A stretch of DNA of 12,973 nucleotides. Source: Treponema sp. (GTDB taxonomy: Bacteria > Spirochaetota > Spirochaetia > Treponematales > Breznakiellaceae). Positions 7,421-12,973 of this stretch are shown in pieces (the first letter of the stretch is position 1; each line of letters starts with the position of its first letter). The notes beneath the pieces are model-generated. The model had not been told where the DNA came from. It saw only the letters and a program-made list of their open reading frames with translations, and made no database searches. The translations under genes and the position numbers were made by a program. The stretch covers positions 1 to 12,973 of the forward strand of contig JAIWNU010000154.1 in assembly GCA_020216655.1 (NCBI GenBank), given 5' to 3'.

Positions 7421-8245
7421 ATGATACAGTACATTGATTCTCACGCCCATCTAGCCATGCTTGATTTCCAAACCGACACATACATAAGGTTGATGAACGA
7501 CTGGGCCAATCTGGGGCTTGTAAGCATCCTTGATGTAGGCACTACCGCAAAAGATTTAAAGGATCGGCTTGCCCTTTGGGAGCATTGCCGCACAAAGAGC
7601 GGAGCCCAGACGAACCTGCCCCGCCTCTATTTCAGTGCCGGAATCTGGCCTTCAGAGGAGGCAATAGGGGATTGGAAAAAACATATTGATGAACTGGAAT
7701 CCCACATTAAAAACGTTCCGCGGGATACCCTCGTAGCTATTGGGGAATGCGGCCTGGACCGGCACTGGAATCGCCTAGATAAAGGATCTAACTTGCGCTG
7801 TGAACGTGAGCTTTTTGCCGCCCAACTGGACTTAGCCCACCGTTATGGGCTGCCGGTTATTGTCCATTCCCGGGATGCGGCCCAGGAAACCCTGGAAGTT
7901 TTACAAGACTTTCCTGGAGTTCTGGGAGTCATTCACTGCTTTTCCTATGGTCCACAAGAAGTAGCATCTTTTCTGGAACAGGGCTGGTACATTTCCTTTG
8001 CAGGAAACGTCACCTATAAAAACGCCCAGGAATTGCGGGAAGCCCTGCAAGCAACTGACATTACACGGCTCCTTCTGGAAACTGACAGCCCCTACCTGGC
8101 TCCTGTCCCGCATCGAGGGAAGAAAGCGAATCCGTCTATGGTGCAGCACCAGTATGAACTTGCTTCTCGCATCAAAAATATGCCGCTGGAGGACCTAGCC
8201 AGGCAGGTAGCCCGTAATTTTTCTAAGCTTTTTATTCAGCCTTAA
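7421..8245 (+). CDS. tatD: TatD-family metal-dependent hydrolase (DNase)
   Basis: 274 aa, typical for TatD/YcfH proteins, which are TIM-barrel metal-dependent nucleases linked to DNA quality control. Visible metal ligands and motifs are DSHAHL (HxH, residues 8-10), the Glu in AIGECGLD, the His in PVIVHSRDA, the His in VIHCFSYG and the Asp in [11 protein letters not shown]. The last is followed by the family's P-x-R-G-K-x-N-x-P segment. I chose ATG 7421 because the open frame upstream runs into the tRNA-Leu gene and because homologues begin 3-6 residues before the DxHxH strand. No Shine-Dalgarno is present. The 3' end overlaps the convergent ferredoxin gene by 14 nt. Substrate preference cannot be read from sequence. 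Confidence 0.93.
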   Translation: MIQYIDSHAHLAMLDFQTDTYIRLMNDWANLGLVSILDVGTTAKDLKDRLALWEHCRTKSGAQTNLPRLYFSAGIWPSEEAIGDWKKHIDELESHIKNVPRDTLVAIGECGLDRHWNRLDKGSNLRCERELFAAQLDLAHRYGLPVIVHSRDAAQETLEVLQDFPGVLGVIHCFSYGPQEVASFLEQGWYISFAGNVTYKNAQELREALQATDITRLLLETDSPYLAPVPHRGKKANPSMVQHQYELASRIKNMPLEDLARQVARNFSKLFIQP

Positions 8246-8429
8246 TGACATTCGTAGGACAAGAATCGATAGCTTCGTTGATGCTGTCTTCGTATTTGGA
8301 AAAATCGACACCAGCCTTTACCACCATTTTGTCCGGGACTTCGAATACCTCAGGACAAATAGATTCGCAGTTCCCGCAGGAAATGCACTCATCCTCGCTC
8401 TCATCGAGCCATACCTTCTTAATCGCCAT
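8232..8429 (-). CDS. Ferredoxin, single [4Fe-4S] cluster type
   Basis: 65 aa and acidic; a small soluble electron carrier. CISCGNCESICPEVFEV gives the CX2CX2CX3CP ligand pattern, and SCPTNVI near the C-terminus supplies the fourth ligand. The size and the EVFEV and [10 protein letters not shown] features match monocluster ferredoxins of the Desulfovibrio/Thermotoga type. The partner of the extra 'structural' Cys seen in D. gigas ferredoxin I is absent, since SINEAIDSC has no second Cys. I chose ATG 8429 because GGGAGG lies 5 nt upstream; a GTG two codons earlier overlaps that Shine-Dalgarno. It follows the 95-aa unknown gene by 14 nt, and its redox partner is not in the window. Confidence 0.92.
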   Translation of the reverse strand: MAIKKVWLDESEDECISCGNCESICPEVFEVPDKMVVKAGVDFSKYEDSINEAIDSCPTNVIKAE

Positions 8430-8443
8430 ACACACCTCCCTTT

Positions 8444-8731
8444 TTAGCCATAAATCAGACGGCGGATTTGTCGAATGCTCAGGGGCTCTGAAACAAAGCG
8501 CCGCGTATTGAGCTCTACAGCGATTATATTATAGATATCCTCATTTTTATAGCCCTGACGCTGAAGGTGATAATGCCGTGAGCGAACCCATTCTTCCACG
8601 GTTTGATTGTAATAAATTAAAAACTCTTCTAACAGCCGTTCAGCTTGGGACGCCTCTATTCCATATCCATGAATAAGGCGCTCAATAAAAGCTTGGTCCG
8701 GGCCAGCATGGACCTTTGGAGATGATTCCAT
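8444..8731 (-). CDS. Small hypothetical protein upstream of ferredoxin
   Basis: 95 aa; no family is recognised. It is mostly helical with charged and aromatic faces: SQAERLLEEFLIYYNQTVEEWVR, RQGYKNEDIYNIIAVEL and a basic C-terminus IRQIRRLIYG. It has no cysteines, signal peptide or membrane segment. It is supported as a gene by its position: a promoter-like element ends 7 nt before its ATG, its stop codon sits 14 nt before the ferredoxin start, and the ferredoxin Shine-Dalgarno lies in that gap. It could be a regulatory or adaptor protein working with the ferredoxin, but nothing in the sequence proves this. Confidence 0.7.
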   Translation of the reverse strand: MESSPKVHAGPDQAFIERLIHGYGIEASQAERLLEEFLIYYNQTVEEWVRSRHYHLQRQGYKNEDIYNIIAVELNTRRFVSEPLSIRQIRRLIYG

Positions 8732-8738
8732 ACAGGAA

Positions 8739-8768
8739 AGTATGGGCCCTTTTGTAGTCCCTTGTAAA
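8739..8768 (-). promoter_or_regulatory. Predicted promoter of the 95-aa/ferredoxin unit
   Basis: On the minus strand TTTACA (8768-8763, 5 of 6 matches to TTGACA), an 18-nt spacer and CATACT (8744-8739) precede the ATG at 8731 by 7 nt (TTCCTGT). No Shine-Dalgarno lies between, so a leaderless transcript is predicted. Confidence 0.45.
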
Positions 8769-8803
8769 GCATTCCAGTGTGTTTATATACCCATTTTCGG
8801 GCA

Positions 8804-8838
8804 AGAAAAAACCTGCCGATTCGCGAGAACCGGCAGGT
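8804..8838 (-). terminator. Rho-independent terminator of glnN
   Basis: Read on the minus strand, 8838-8811 forms an ACCTGCCG...CGGCAGGT stem. It extends through a G-T pair and TTC/GAA to a 4-nt TCGC loop, giving about 12 pairs, and is followed by a run of six or seven T. It lies 9 nt after the glnN stop codon. Confidence 0.93.
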
Positions 8839-8847
8839 ACATATTAA

Positions 8848-10971
8848 TTACAGCTTAAAGAGCAATTCTTCGTAGCTCGGGAAGGGCCATGCTTTTTTGT
8901 CCACCAGTTTTTCAAGGCTGTCTACCTTGGACCGGAGTACTGCCATCTGGGCCACAACCTTTTCCCGGTATGCCTTGGCCTGTATAAAGGCATCTTCGGT
9001 TTCCTGGGCTTCCGCAAGCACCTTTTCGAGCCTGTCGGTCTCTTCGCTGACTTCGTTAAGCAGTTCTGCGATCCGCTTTGCCCGCTTTTCCTGGGGGGCG
9101 CTGATCGCACCGATAGCTGCCAAGGATGCCGCATCCCGTGCGAGTCCTCCCGCATAGGCGCTCACTGCGGGGAATATGGAGCGGCGGGCCATGGAAATCA
9201 TAACACCCGCTTCAATATTGATCTGTTTGGAGTACCGTTCGAGGTAAATGTGGTAGCGGCTTTCGAGCTCTTCCTTGGTAAAGACCTGGTGGGTCTCGAA
9301 AAGGCTAATGATTTCAGGCTGCACCAACACAGGAAGAACATCGACCGTAGCCCGTACATTGGGCAGTCCCCGCCGTTCTGCTTCTTTTACCCATTCCTCG
9401 GAGTAACCGTTTCCGTTAAATACCACCCGCCGGTGCTTTGCGTAGGATTCCTTTACCAAGGCTTCGATAGCCGCATTTTTGTCGGAAGCCTTCTCAAGTT
9501 TATCGGCAAACTCGGACAGGACTTGGGCAACCGCCGTATTCAAATAGGTATTGGGCGTCGCGATGGATTGGGAAGAACCAACCATACGGAACTCAAACTT
9601 ATTTCCCGTAAACGCAAAGGGACTCGTTCTATTCCGGTCCGAAACATCCTTAGGCAGGGTCGGAAGGGATGTAACTCCGAGCTTGATCCGTTCCATACCG
9701 GTGTTTTTGCTGATCGGTTTGCCATCGGCAATGCTTTCGAATATTTCGGTAAGGAGACTTCCAAAGAAGACGGAAATAATAGCAGGCGGAGCCTCGTTCG
9801 CGCCGAGCCGGTGGTCGTTACCGGCGGTGGCTGCAGAGGACCGAAGCAGGAGAGCATAGCGGTCTACCGCTTCAACCACTGCGGCGGTAAAGAGGAGGAA
9901 CCGGGCATTGGACTCCGGATTTTCGCCGGGATCAAGGAGGTTCACCCCATCATCTGTCGACATGGACCAGTTATTGTGCTTACCCGAACCGTTTACCCCC
10001 GCAAAGGGCTTTTCGTGGAGTAGGGCTTCCATGCCATGCCGGCGGGCAACCTTTTTAATGGTTTCCATGACGAGCTGGTTTGCATCCACAGCCACGTTGG
10101 TGGTGCTGAAAATCGGTGCAATTTCGAACTGGTTCGGCGCAACCTCGTTGTGCTGAGTCTTGGCCGCGACACCTACTTTCCACAGTTCCGTATTGAGTTC
10201 CCGCATGAATTTGGCTACCCGCTCTTTGATGGCCCCGAAATAGTGGTCTTCCAGTTCCTGGCCCTTGGCAGGCATGGAACCAAATACGGTGCGGCCAGTT
10301 AACATAAGGTCAGGCCGTTCATCAAAATATGCCTTATCGACTAAGAAGTACTCTTGTTCGGGACCGACAGTAGTGGTGACCCGTTTTGCGGTGTTGTTTC
10401 CCAGGGCACGCAGAACCCGCAGGGCCTGCTTGTTAAGGGCATCCATAGAACGGAGCAAAGGCACCTTTTTGTCCAGCGCATGGCCGTAGTAGCTAAAGAA
10501 CGCAGTGGGAATGCACAGGGTGGTACCTGTAGGATCCTGTTTAAGGAAGGCGGGGCTCGTTACATCCCATGCGGTATAGCCCCGGGCTTCAAAGGTAGCC
10601 CGAAGTCCCCCGGAAGGGAAGCTCGAAGCATCGGGCTCACCCTTAATAAGTTCCTTGCCGGAGAATTCCATCAGCACCTTGCCATCGGTGGTGGGGGCGA
10701 TGAAGGAGTCATGTTTTTCCGCGGTAAGCCCAGTCAGAGGATGGAACCAGTGGGTATAATGGGTAGCCCCCTTTTCCAAAGCCCAGTCCCGCATGGATGC
10801 AGCCACTACCTCAGCAACCTCGAGGCTCAGTTCCTTCTCGCCAGCCTGGACTGCAAGAATTTCCTTGTAAATATTCTTCGGCAGCCGTTCCCGCATGACC
10901 GAGTTAGAAAAACAATTGGTTCCGTACAGGCTGGGTACGGAAGTTTCTGCAAAGTTAATCGTTTCGCTCAT
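8848..10971 (-). CDS. glnN: Glutamine synthetase type III
   Basis: 707 aa, the large GSIII class. It makes glutamine from glutamate, ammonium and ATP in the cytoplasm. The N-terminus has the GSIII-type ...[19 protein letters not shown]. Catalytic-domain signatures are [13 protein letters not shown] (about 200-212), [16 protein letters not shown] (about 273-288) and [14 protein letters not shown] (about 325-338), then [18 protein letters not shown]. The last 130 residues hold the GSIII-specific helical tail, with a predicted coiled coil at [17 protein letters not shown] and onward. I chose ATG 10971 because AAGGAG lies 5 nt upstream; a GTG two codons earlier is too close to it. It has its own -24/-12 promoter and a strong terminator. 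Upstream neighbours are amtB and glnK, which fits an ammonium-assimilation cluster. Confidence 0.97.
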   Translation of the reverse strand: MSETINFAETSVPSLYGTNCFSNSVMRERLPKNIYKEILAVQAGEKELSLEVAEVVAASMRDWALEKGATHYTHWFHPLTGLTAEKHDSFIAPTTDGKVLMEFSGKELIKGEPDASSFPSGGLRATFEARGYTAWDVTSPAFLKQDPTGTTLCIPTAFFSYYGHALDKKVPLLRSMDALNKQALRVLRALGNNTAKRVTTTVGPEQEYFLVDKAYFDERPDLMLTGRTVFGSMPAKGQELEDHYFGAIKERVAKFMRELNTELWKVGVAAKTQHNEVAPNQFEIAPIFSTTNVAVDANQLVMETIKKVARRHGMEALLHEKPFAGVNGSGKHNNWSMSTDDGVNLLDPGENPESNARFLLFTAAVVEAVDRYALLLRSSAATAGNDHRLGANEAPPAIISVFFGSLLTEIFESIADGKPISKNTGMERIKLGVTSLPTLPKDVSDRNRTSPFAFTGNKFEFRMVGSSQSIATPNTYLNTAVAQVLSEFADKLEKASDKNAAIEALVKESYAKHRRVVFNGNGYSEEWVKEAERRGLPNVRATVDVLPVLVQPEIISLFETHQVFTKEELESRYHIYLERYSKQINIEAGVMISMARRSIFPAVSAYAGGLARDAASLAAIGAISAPQEKRAKRIAELLNEVSEETDRLEKVLAEAQETEDAFIQAKAYREKVVAQMAVLRSKVDSLEKLVDKKAWPFPSYEELLFKL

Positions 10972-11009
10972 AATCACTCCTTAGGTAAAGAAATCAACAA
11001 TTATGTATT

Positions 11010-11027
11010 AGCAATTTTCATGCCAAG
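11010..11027 (-). promoter_or_regulatory. Sigma-54 (-24/-12) promoter of glnN
   Basis: The minus strand reads TTGGCATG-aaaa-TTGCT, matching YTGGCACG-N4-TTGCW except for one C-to-T change. The GG and GC doublets have the obligatory 10 bp between them. The predicted start is near position 11000, giving a leader of about 30 nt that carries AAGGAG. This implies RpoN plus an enhancer-binding activator of the NtrC class. Confidence 0.82.
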
Positions 11028-11049
11028 ATATTATTTTATTATTTGGCAT
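11020..11049. repeat. Inverted repeat overlapping the glnN -24 element
   Basis: ATGCCAA (11020-11026) and TTGGCAT (11043-11049) are perfect 7-bp inverted arms separated by 16 AT-rich bases. One arm is the -24 box of the glnN sigma-54 promoter. The repeat could be a regulator site or a chance duplication of the -24 motif. Confidence 0.45.
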
Positions 11050-11054
11050 AACTT

Positions 11055-11087
11055 TAATAAAAACCCGCAGCCATAGACTGCGGGTTT
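11055..11087 (-). terminator. Rho-independent terminator of amtB-glnK
   Basis: On the minus strand AAACCCGCAG (11087-11078), a 7-nt loop and CTGCGGGTTT (11070-11061) form a perfect 10-bp stem, followed by a T-rich tract TTTTTATT. It separates the glnK transcript from the glnN promoter. Confidence 0.88.
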
Positions 11088-11168
11088 AACGCTACAATCA
11101 TGTAGTTTTTTTTACCTATTTCCTACGTTTTTGTAGGTTTGTAAGCCCCCTGCAACAGGGACTTGCTT
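11088..11168 (-). other. Structured 3' untranslated region between glnK stop and its terminator
   Basis: Three further small hairpins precede the main terminator. The arms are AAG-CCCTG/CAGGG-CTT (11143-11164), CCTAC/GTAGG (11122-11137) and CTACA/TGTAG (11092-11105), the last next to an 8-base A run on the minus strand. The CTAC and GTAG arms can also pair across hairpins. No open reading frame is seen. Confidence 0.4.
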
Positions 11169-11510
11169 TTACCCGATCGCCTCTGAGCCGGTCTCGCCGG
11201 TTCTGATACGGATACATTCCTCCAAAGGCAGAATAAAGATTTTGCCGTCTCCAATTTCGCCGGTCCGGGCGCCACGAATGATGGCATCTATCGTTGGTTT
11301 TACGAAACTGTCATTAACCGCAATTTCTATTCTCACCTTTTTGAGCAGGTTCACCTCAATATCAACACCTCGATAGGACTCGTGAAACCCCTTCTGCTGC
11401 CCGCAGCCCATGGCATTGGTTACCGAAATCTTAAAGATTTCTGACCGGTACAATTCCTGCTTAACCTCATTTAATTTATGGGGCTGTATGTATGCTATTA
11501 TCAGTTTCAT
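11169..11510 (-). CDS. glnK: P-II nitrogen regulatory protein
   Basis: 113 aa, full length for P-II. These trimers sense ATP/ADP and 2-oxoglutarate and bind AmtB and other targets. Visible features are [20 protein letters not shown], the T-loop [22 protein letters not shown] (37-58), and [24 protein letters not shown], the P-II C-terminal signature. In the T-loop Tyr46 and Arg47 are kept. Position 51 is Ile instead of the uridylylated Tyr, and position 49 is Val instead of the Ser modified in cyanobacteria. ATG 11510 has GGAGGG 5 nt upstream; the longer open frame to 11585 only overlaps amtB. It lies 13 nt after amtB, so it is named glnK for this linkage. Neither usual modification residue is present, so control may be purely by ligand binding (inference). 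Confidence 0.95.
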   Translation of the reverse strand: MKLIIAYIQPHKLNEVKQELYRSEIFKISVTNAMGCGQQKGFHESYRGVDIEVNLLKKVRIEIAVNDSFVKPTIDAIIRGARTGEIGDGKIFILPLEECIRIRTGETGSEAIG

Positions 11511-11523
11511 ATTGTCCCTCCGC

Positions 11524-12843
11524 CTACATGTTGCTGAAGATCTGGAAGCCCGAGTAGGCCTCCGCCTTGTGTTCGGTAATATCAAGACCCATCAGCTCTT
11601 CCTTCTCTGATACCCGAAGCCCTACTACTGCCTTGATAACCACAAAGAGTATGAGGCTTGCCAGACCAGCCCACAGGCCGACTGTCAGGGCCCCCAAGGC
11701 CTGTACGGCCAGCTGATACCAGCCGCCGCCATGCAGTACGCCCACTGCTACGCCTTCGACATTGCCCCAAATCCCGACTGCCAGGGTACCAAAAAGGCCA
11801 TTCACCATATGCACCGATACGGCACCCACTGGATCGTCGATTTTTAGTACCTTATCGATAAATTCAACTGATAAAACAACAATAAGCCCCGCAATTAAGC
11901 CAATCACTACCGCAGCACCCGGTGAAACAACCGCGCAGGGAGCGGTAATAGCCACAAGACCAGCCAAGACACCGTTCATGGTCATGGAAGCATCGGGTTT
12001 CTTGAACCAGATCCATGACACAATCATTGCACTCACCGCGCCGGCAGCCCCCGCAAGGGTGGTAGTTACCGCCACCCGGGCAATATCGGTGCTGACACCG
12101 GAAAGGGTAGATCCGGGGTTAAAGCCATACCAGCCAAACCACAGAATAAAGACCCCCAAAGCAGCAAGCGGAATGTTGTGGCCGGGAAATGCTTTTACGA
12201 CAACCTTTCCTTCAGCCCTGACATACTTTCCTGTCCTTGGACCAATAACGATAGCTCCCATAAGGGCTGCCCAACCACCGACTGAGTGGACTACGGTAGA
12301 GCCCGCAAAATCGTGGAATCCGAGCTTACTGAGCCACCCGCCGCCCCATATCCAGTGGCCTGAAATGGGATATATCAGGGCTGAAATAAACACCGTATAA
12401 ATGAGGTATGACTTAAACTGAGTTCGTTCAGCCATGGCACCGGATACTATGGTTGCCGATGTGGCTGCAAAAACAACCTGGAAAAACCAATCCCGGTAAA
12501 ACTTGGGATCCCCCATGGGCCCCTTGAAAAAGTCTGAAAAACCAATAAGGCCGCCGAACTGGTCAGCTCCGTACATGAGACCCCAGCCAATCATCCAGAA
12601 AACCAGGGACCCAAAACAAAAATCCATGAGGTTTTTCATGATGATGTTCGTCGCATTTTTAGCCCTGGTAAGCCCGGTTTCTACCAGTGCGAACCCAGCC
12701 TGCATAAAGAACACCAGTGAGCCGGTCAACACGAGCCACATCATATCCATGGCTGCAGTGAGAGAATCGATGCTTTCCTCTGCGAAACCTGCGACAGTAA
12801 CCAAGAAGAAAAGCACCGCCAGAAACAGCATCTGCTTTTTCAC
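11524..12843 (-). CDS. amtB: Ammonium transporter AmtB
   Basis: 439 aa inner-membrane channel of the Amt/Rh family with about 11 membrane helices. It begins with a cleavable-looking signal peptide ([21 protein letters not shown]). Family signatures are [41 protein letters not shown] and [11 protein letters not shown]. The twin pore histidines are H186 in VVHSVGGW and H345 in [12 protein letters not shown]. The cytoplasmic tail keeps the [19 protein letters not shown] stretch, which contacts P-II in relatives. A GTG start at 12843 is used, with AGGAGG 8 nt upstream; an ATG four codons later would be too far from it. A sigma-54 promoter precedes it and glnK follows after 13 nt. Confidence 0.96.
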   Translation of the reverse strand: MKKQMLFLAVLFFLVTVAGFAEESIDSLTAAMDMMWLVLTGSLVFFMQAGFALVETGLTRAKNATNIIMKNLMDFCFGSLVFWMIGWGLMYGADQFGGLIGFSDFFKGPMGDPKFYRDWFFQVVFAATSATIVSGAMAERTQFKSYLIYTVFISALIYPISGHWIWGGGWLSKLGFHDFAGSTVVHSVGGWAALMGAIVIGPRTGKYVRAEGKVVVKAFPGHNIPLAALGVFILWFGWYGFNPGSTLSGVSTDIARVAVTTTLAGAAGAVSAMIVSWIWFKKPDASMTMNGVLAGLVAITAPCAVVSPGAAVVIGLIAGLIVVLSVEFIDKVLKIDDPVGAVSVHMVNGLFGTLAVGIWGNVEGVAVGVLHGGGWYQLAVQALGALTVGLWAGLASLILFVVIKAVVGLRVSEKEELMGLDITEHKAEAYSGFQIFSNM

Positions 12844-12880
12844 CTATTGTTCCTCCTGAAACGTGGTATGACTATGAAAA

Positions 12881-12898
12881 AGCAGATTCCGTGCCAAG
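12881..12898 (-). promoter_or_regulatory. Sigma-54 (-24/-12) promoter of amtB-glnK
   Basis: The minus strand reads CTTGGCACG-gaat-CTGCT, with a perfect TGGCACG -24 box and 10 bp between GG and GC. The predicted start is near 12870, leaving a leader of about 27 nt with AGGAGG. The -12 box has CTGC instead of TTGC. Confidence 0.85.
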
Positions 12899-12973
12899 CC
12901 CTATAAAATTTATTACATTTTTGTATCTAATAGAATTATAAAATTTTTTAAAATAGAATATTTCTTTTTTATA
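12899..12973. promoter_or_regulatory. AT-rich upstream region of amtB (possible enhancer/IHF region), cut by window edge
   Basis: Seventy-five bases, nearly all A/T, contrast with the surrounding GC content. On the minus strand ATTCTATT occurs twice 23 bp apart, and AAATTTTATA occurs twice. Upstream activator sites or bendable DNA are expected here for a sigma-54 promoter, but no NtrC consensus is recognised and no gene is seen. Confidence 0.3.

Noticed and set aside
9250..10023. Open frame of 257 codons on the plus strand
   Set aside because: It is fully antisense to glnN, whose conserved catalytic motifs lie in the opposite frame. It shows no recognisable domain and its composition looks like a shadow frame.
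10354..11076. Open frame of 240 codons on the plus strand
   Set aside because: It is antisense to the glnN start and runs through the sigma-54 promoter and the glnK terminator, with no plausible ribosome binding site or family.
11511..11585. N-terminal extension of the P-II protein
   Set aside because: It overlaps the 3' end of amtB, is Arg-rich and is unlike any P-II. The ATG at 11510 has a good Shine-Dalgarno.
11762..12400. Open frame of 212 codons on the plus strand
   Set aside because: It is antisense to the amtB membrane helices. The Pro/Thr/Ala-rich composition is expected from complementing a hydrophobic Gly/Ala/Val-rich protein.
1..12973. CRISPR arrays, insertion sequences, integrases or attachment sites
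   Set aside because: No regularly spaced repeats, transposase-like protein or terminal inverted repeats with target duplications were seen. The tRNA-Leu is intact with no duplicated 3' end in the window.

Overview
The window looks like a chromosomal segment of a spirochaete, probably a Treponema/Spirochaeta relative with about 50% GC and possibly of the termite-gut, nitrogen-metabolising type. This rests on three things. One gene looks like a member of the spirochaete-restricted 'spiro-SPASM' radical SAM family. There is a pair of unusual class III cyclase-like proteins. A type III glutamine synthetase gene lies next to amtB and a P-II gene. The species assignment is inference; no rRNA or other marker is present. 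I see no mobile element, CRISPR array, integrase or prophage gene.

Layout, left to right. (1) Positions 1-1859, minus strand: a fused nucleotidyltransferase-like/radical SAM/SPASM protein, translationally overlapped by a glycosyltransferase-like gene that runs off the left edge. (2) Positions 1860-1923: a compact divergent promoter region with overlapping -35 boxes and a perfect 17-bp palindrome. (3) Positions 1924-5340, plus strand: a tight DNA-repair operon xseA-xseB-mutL (both exonuclease VII subunits and the mismatch-repair ATPase/endonuclease). (4) Positions 5347-7250, minus strand: two translationally coupled, degenerate class III nucleotidyl-cyclase-like proteins, the second with a receiver-like N-terminus. 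(5) Positions 7294-7376: tRNA-Leu(UAA) on the minus strand, divergent from tatD (7421-8245, plus). (6) Positions 8232-8731, minus strand: a two-gene unit of an unknown 95-aa protein and a monocluster ferredoxin, whose 3' end overlaps that of tatD. (7) Positions 8804-12973, minus strand: a nitrogen-assimilation cluster, amtB-glnK followed by glnN. A sigma-54-type promoter lies before amtB and another before glnN, and each transcription unit ends in an intrinsic terminator.

How the genes work together. AmtB brings in ammonium, the P-II protein gates it, and GlnN assimilates it. The two -24/-12 promoters imply RpoN-dependent nitrogen control. The P-II protein lacks the usual uridylylated Tyr51. 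XseA, XseB and MutL form a repair operon.

A recurring feature is that several first genes of transcription units (the spiro-SPASM gene, xseA and the 95-aa gene) have a -10-like hexamer exactly 7 nt before the start ATG and little or no separate Shine-Dalgarno leader. This suggests leaderless mRNAs. Downstream genes in operons, and the sigma-54-driven genes, carry clear Shine-Dalgarno sequences.
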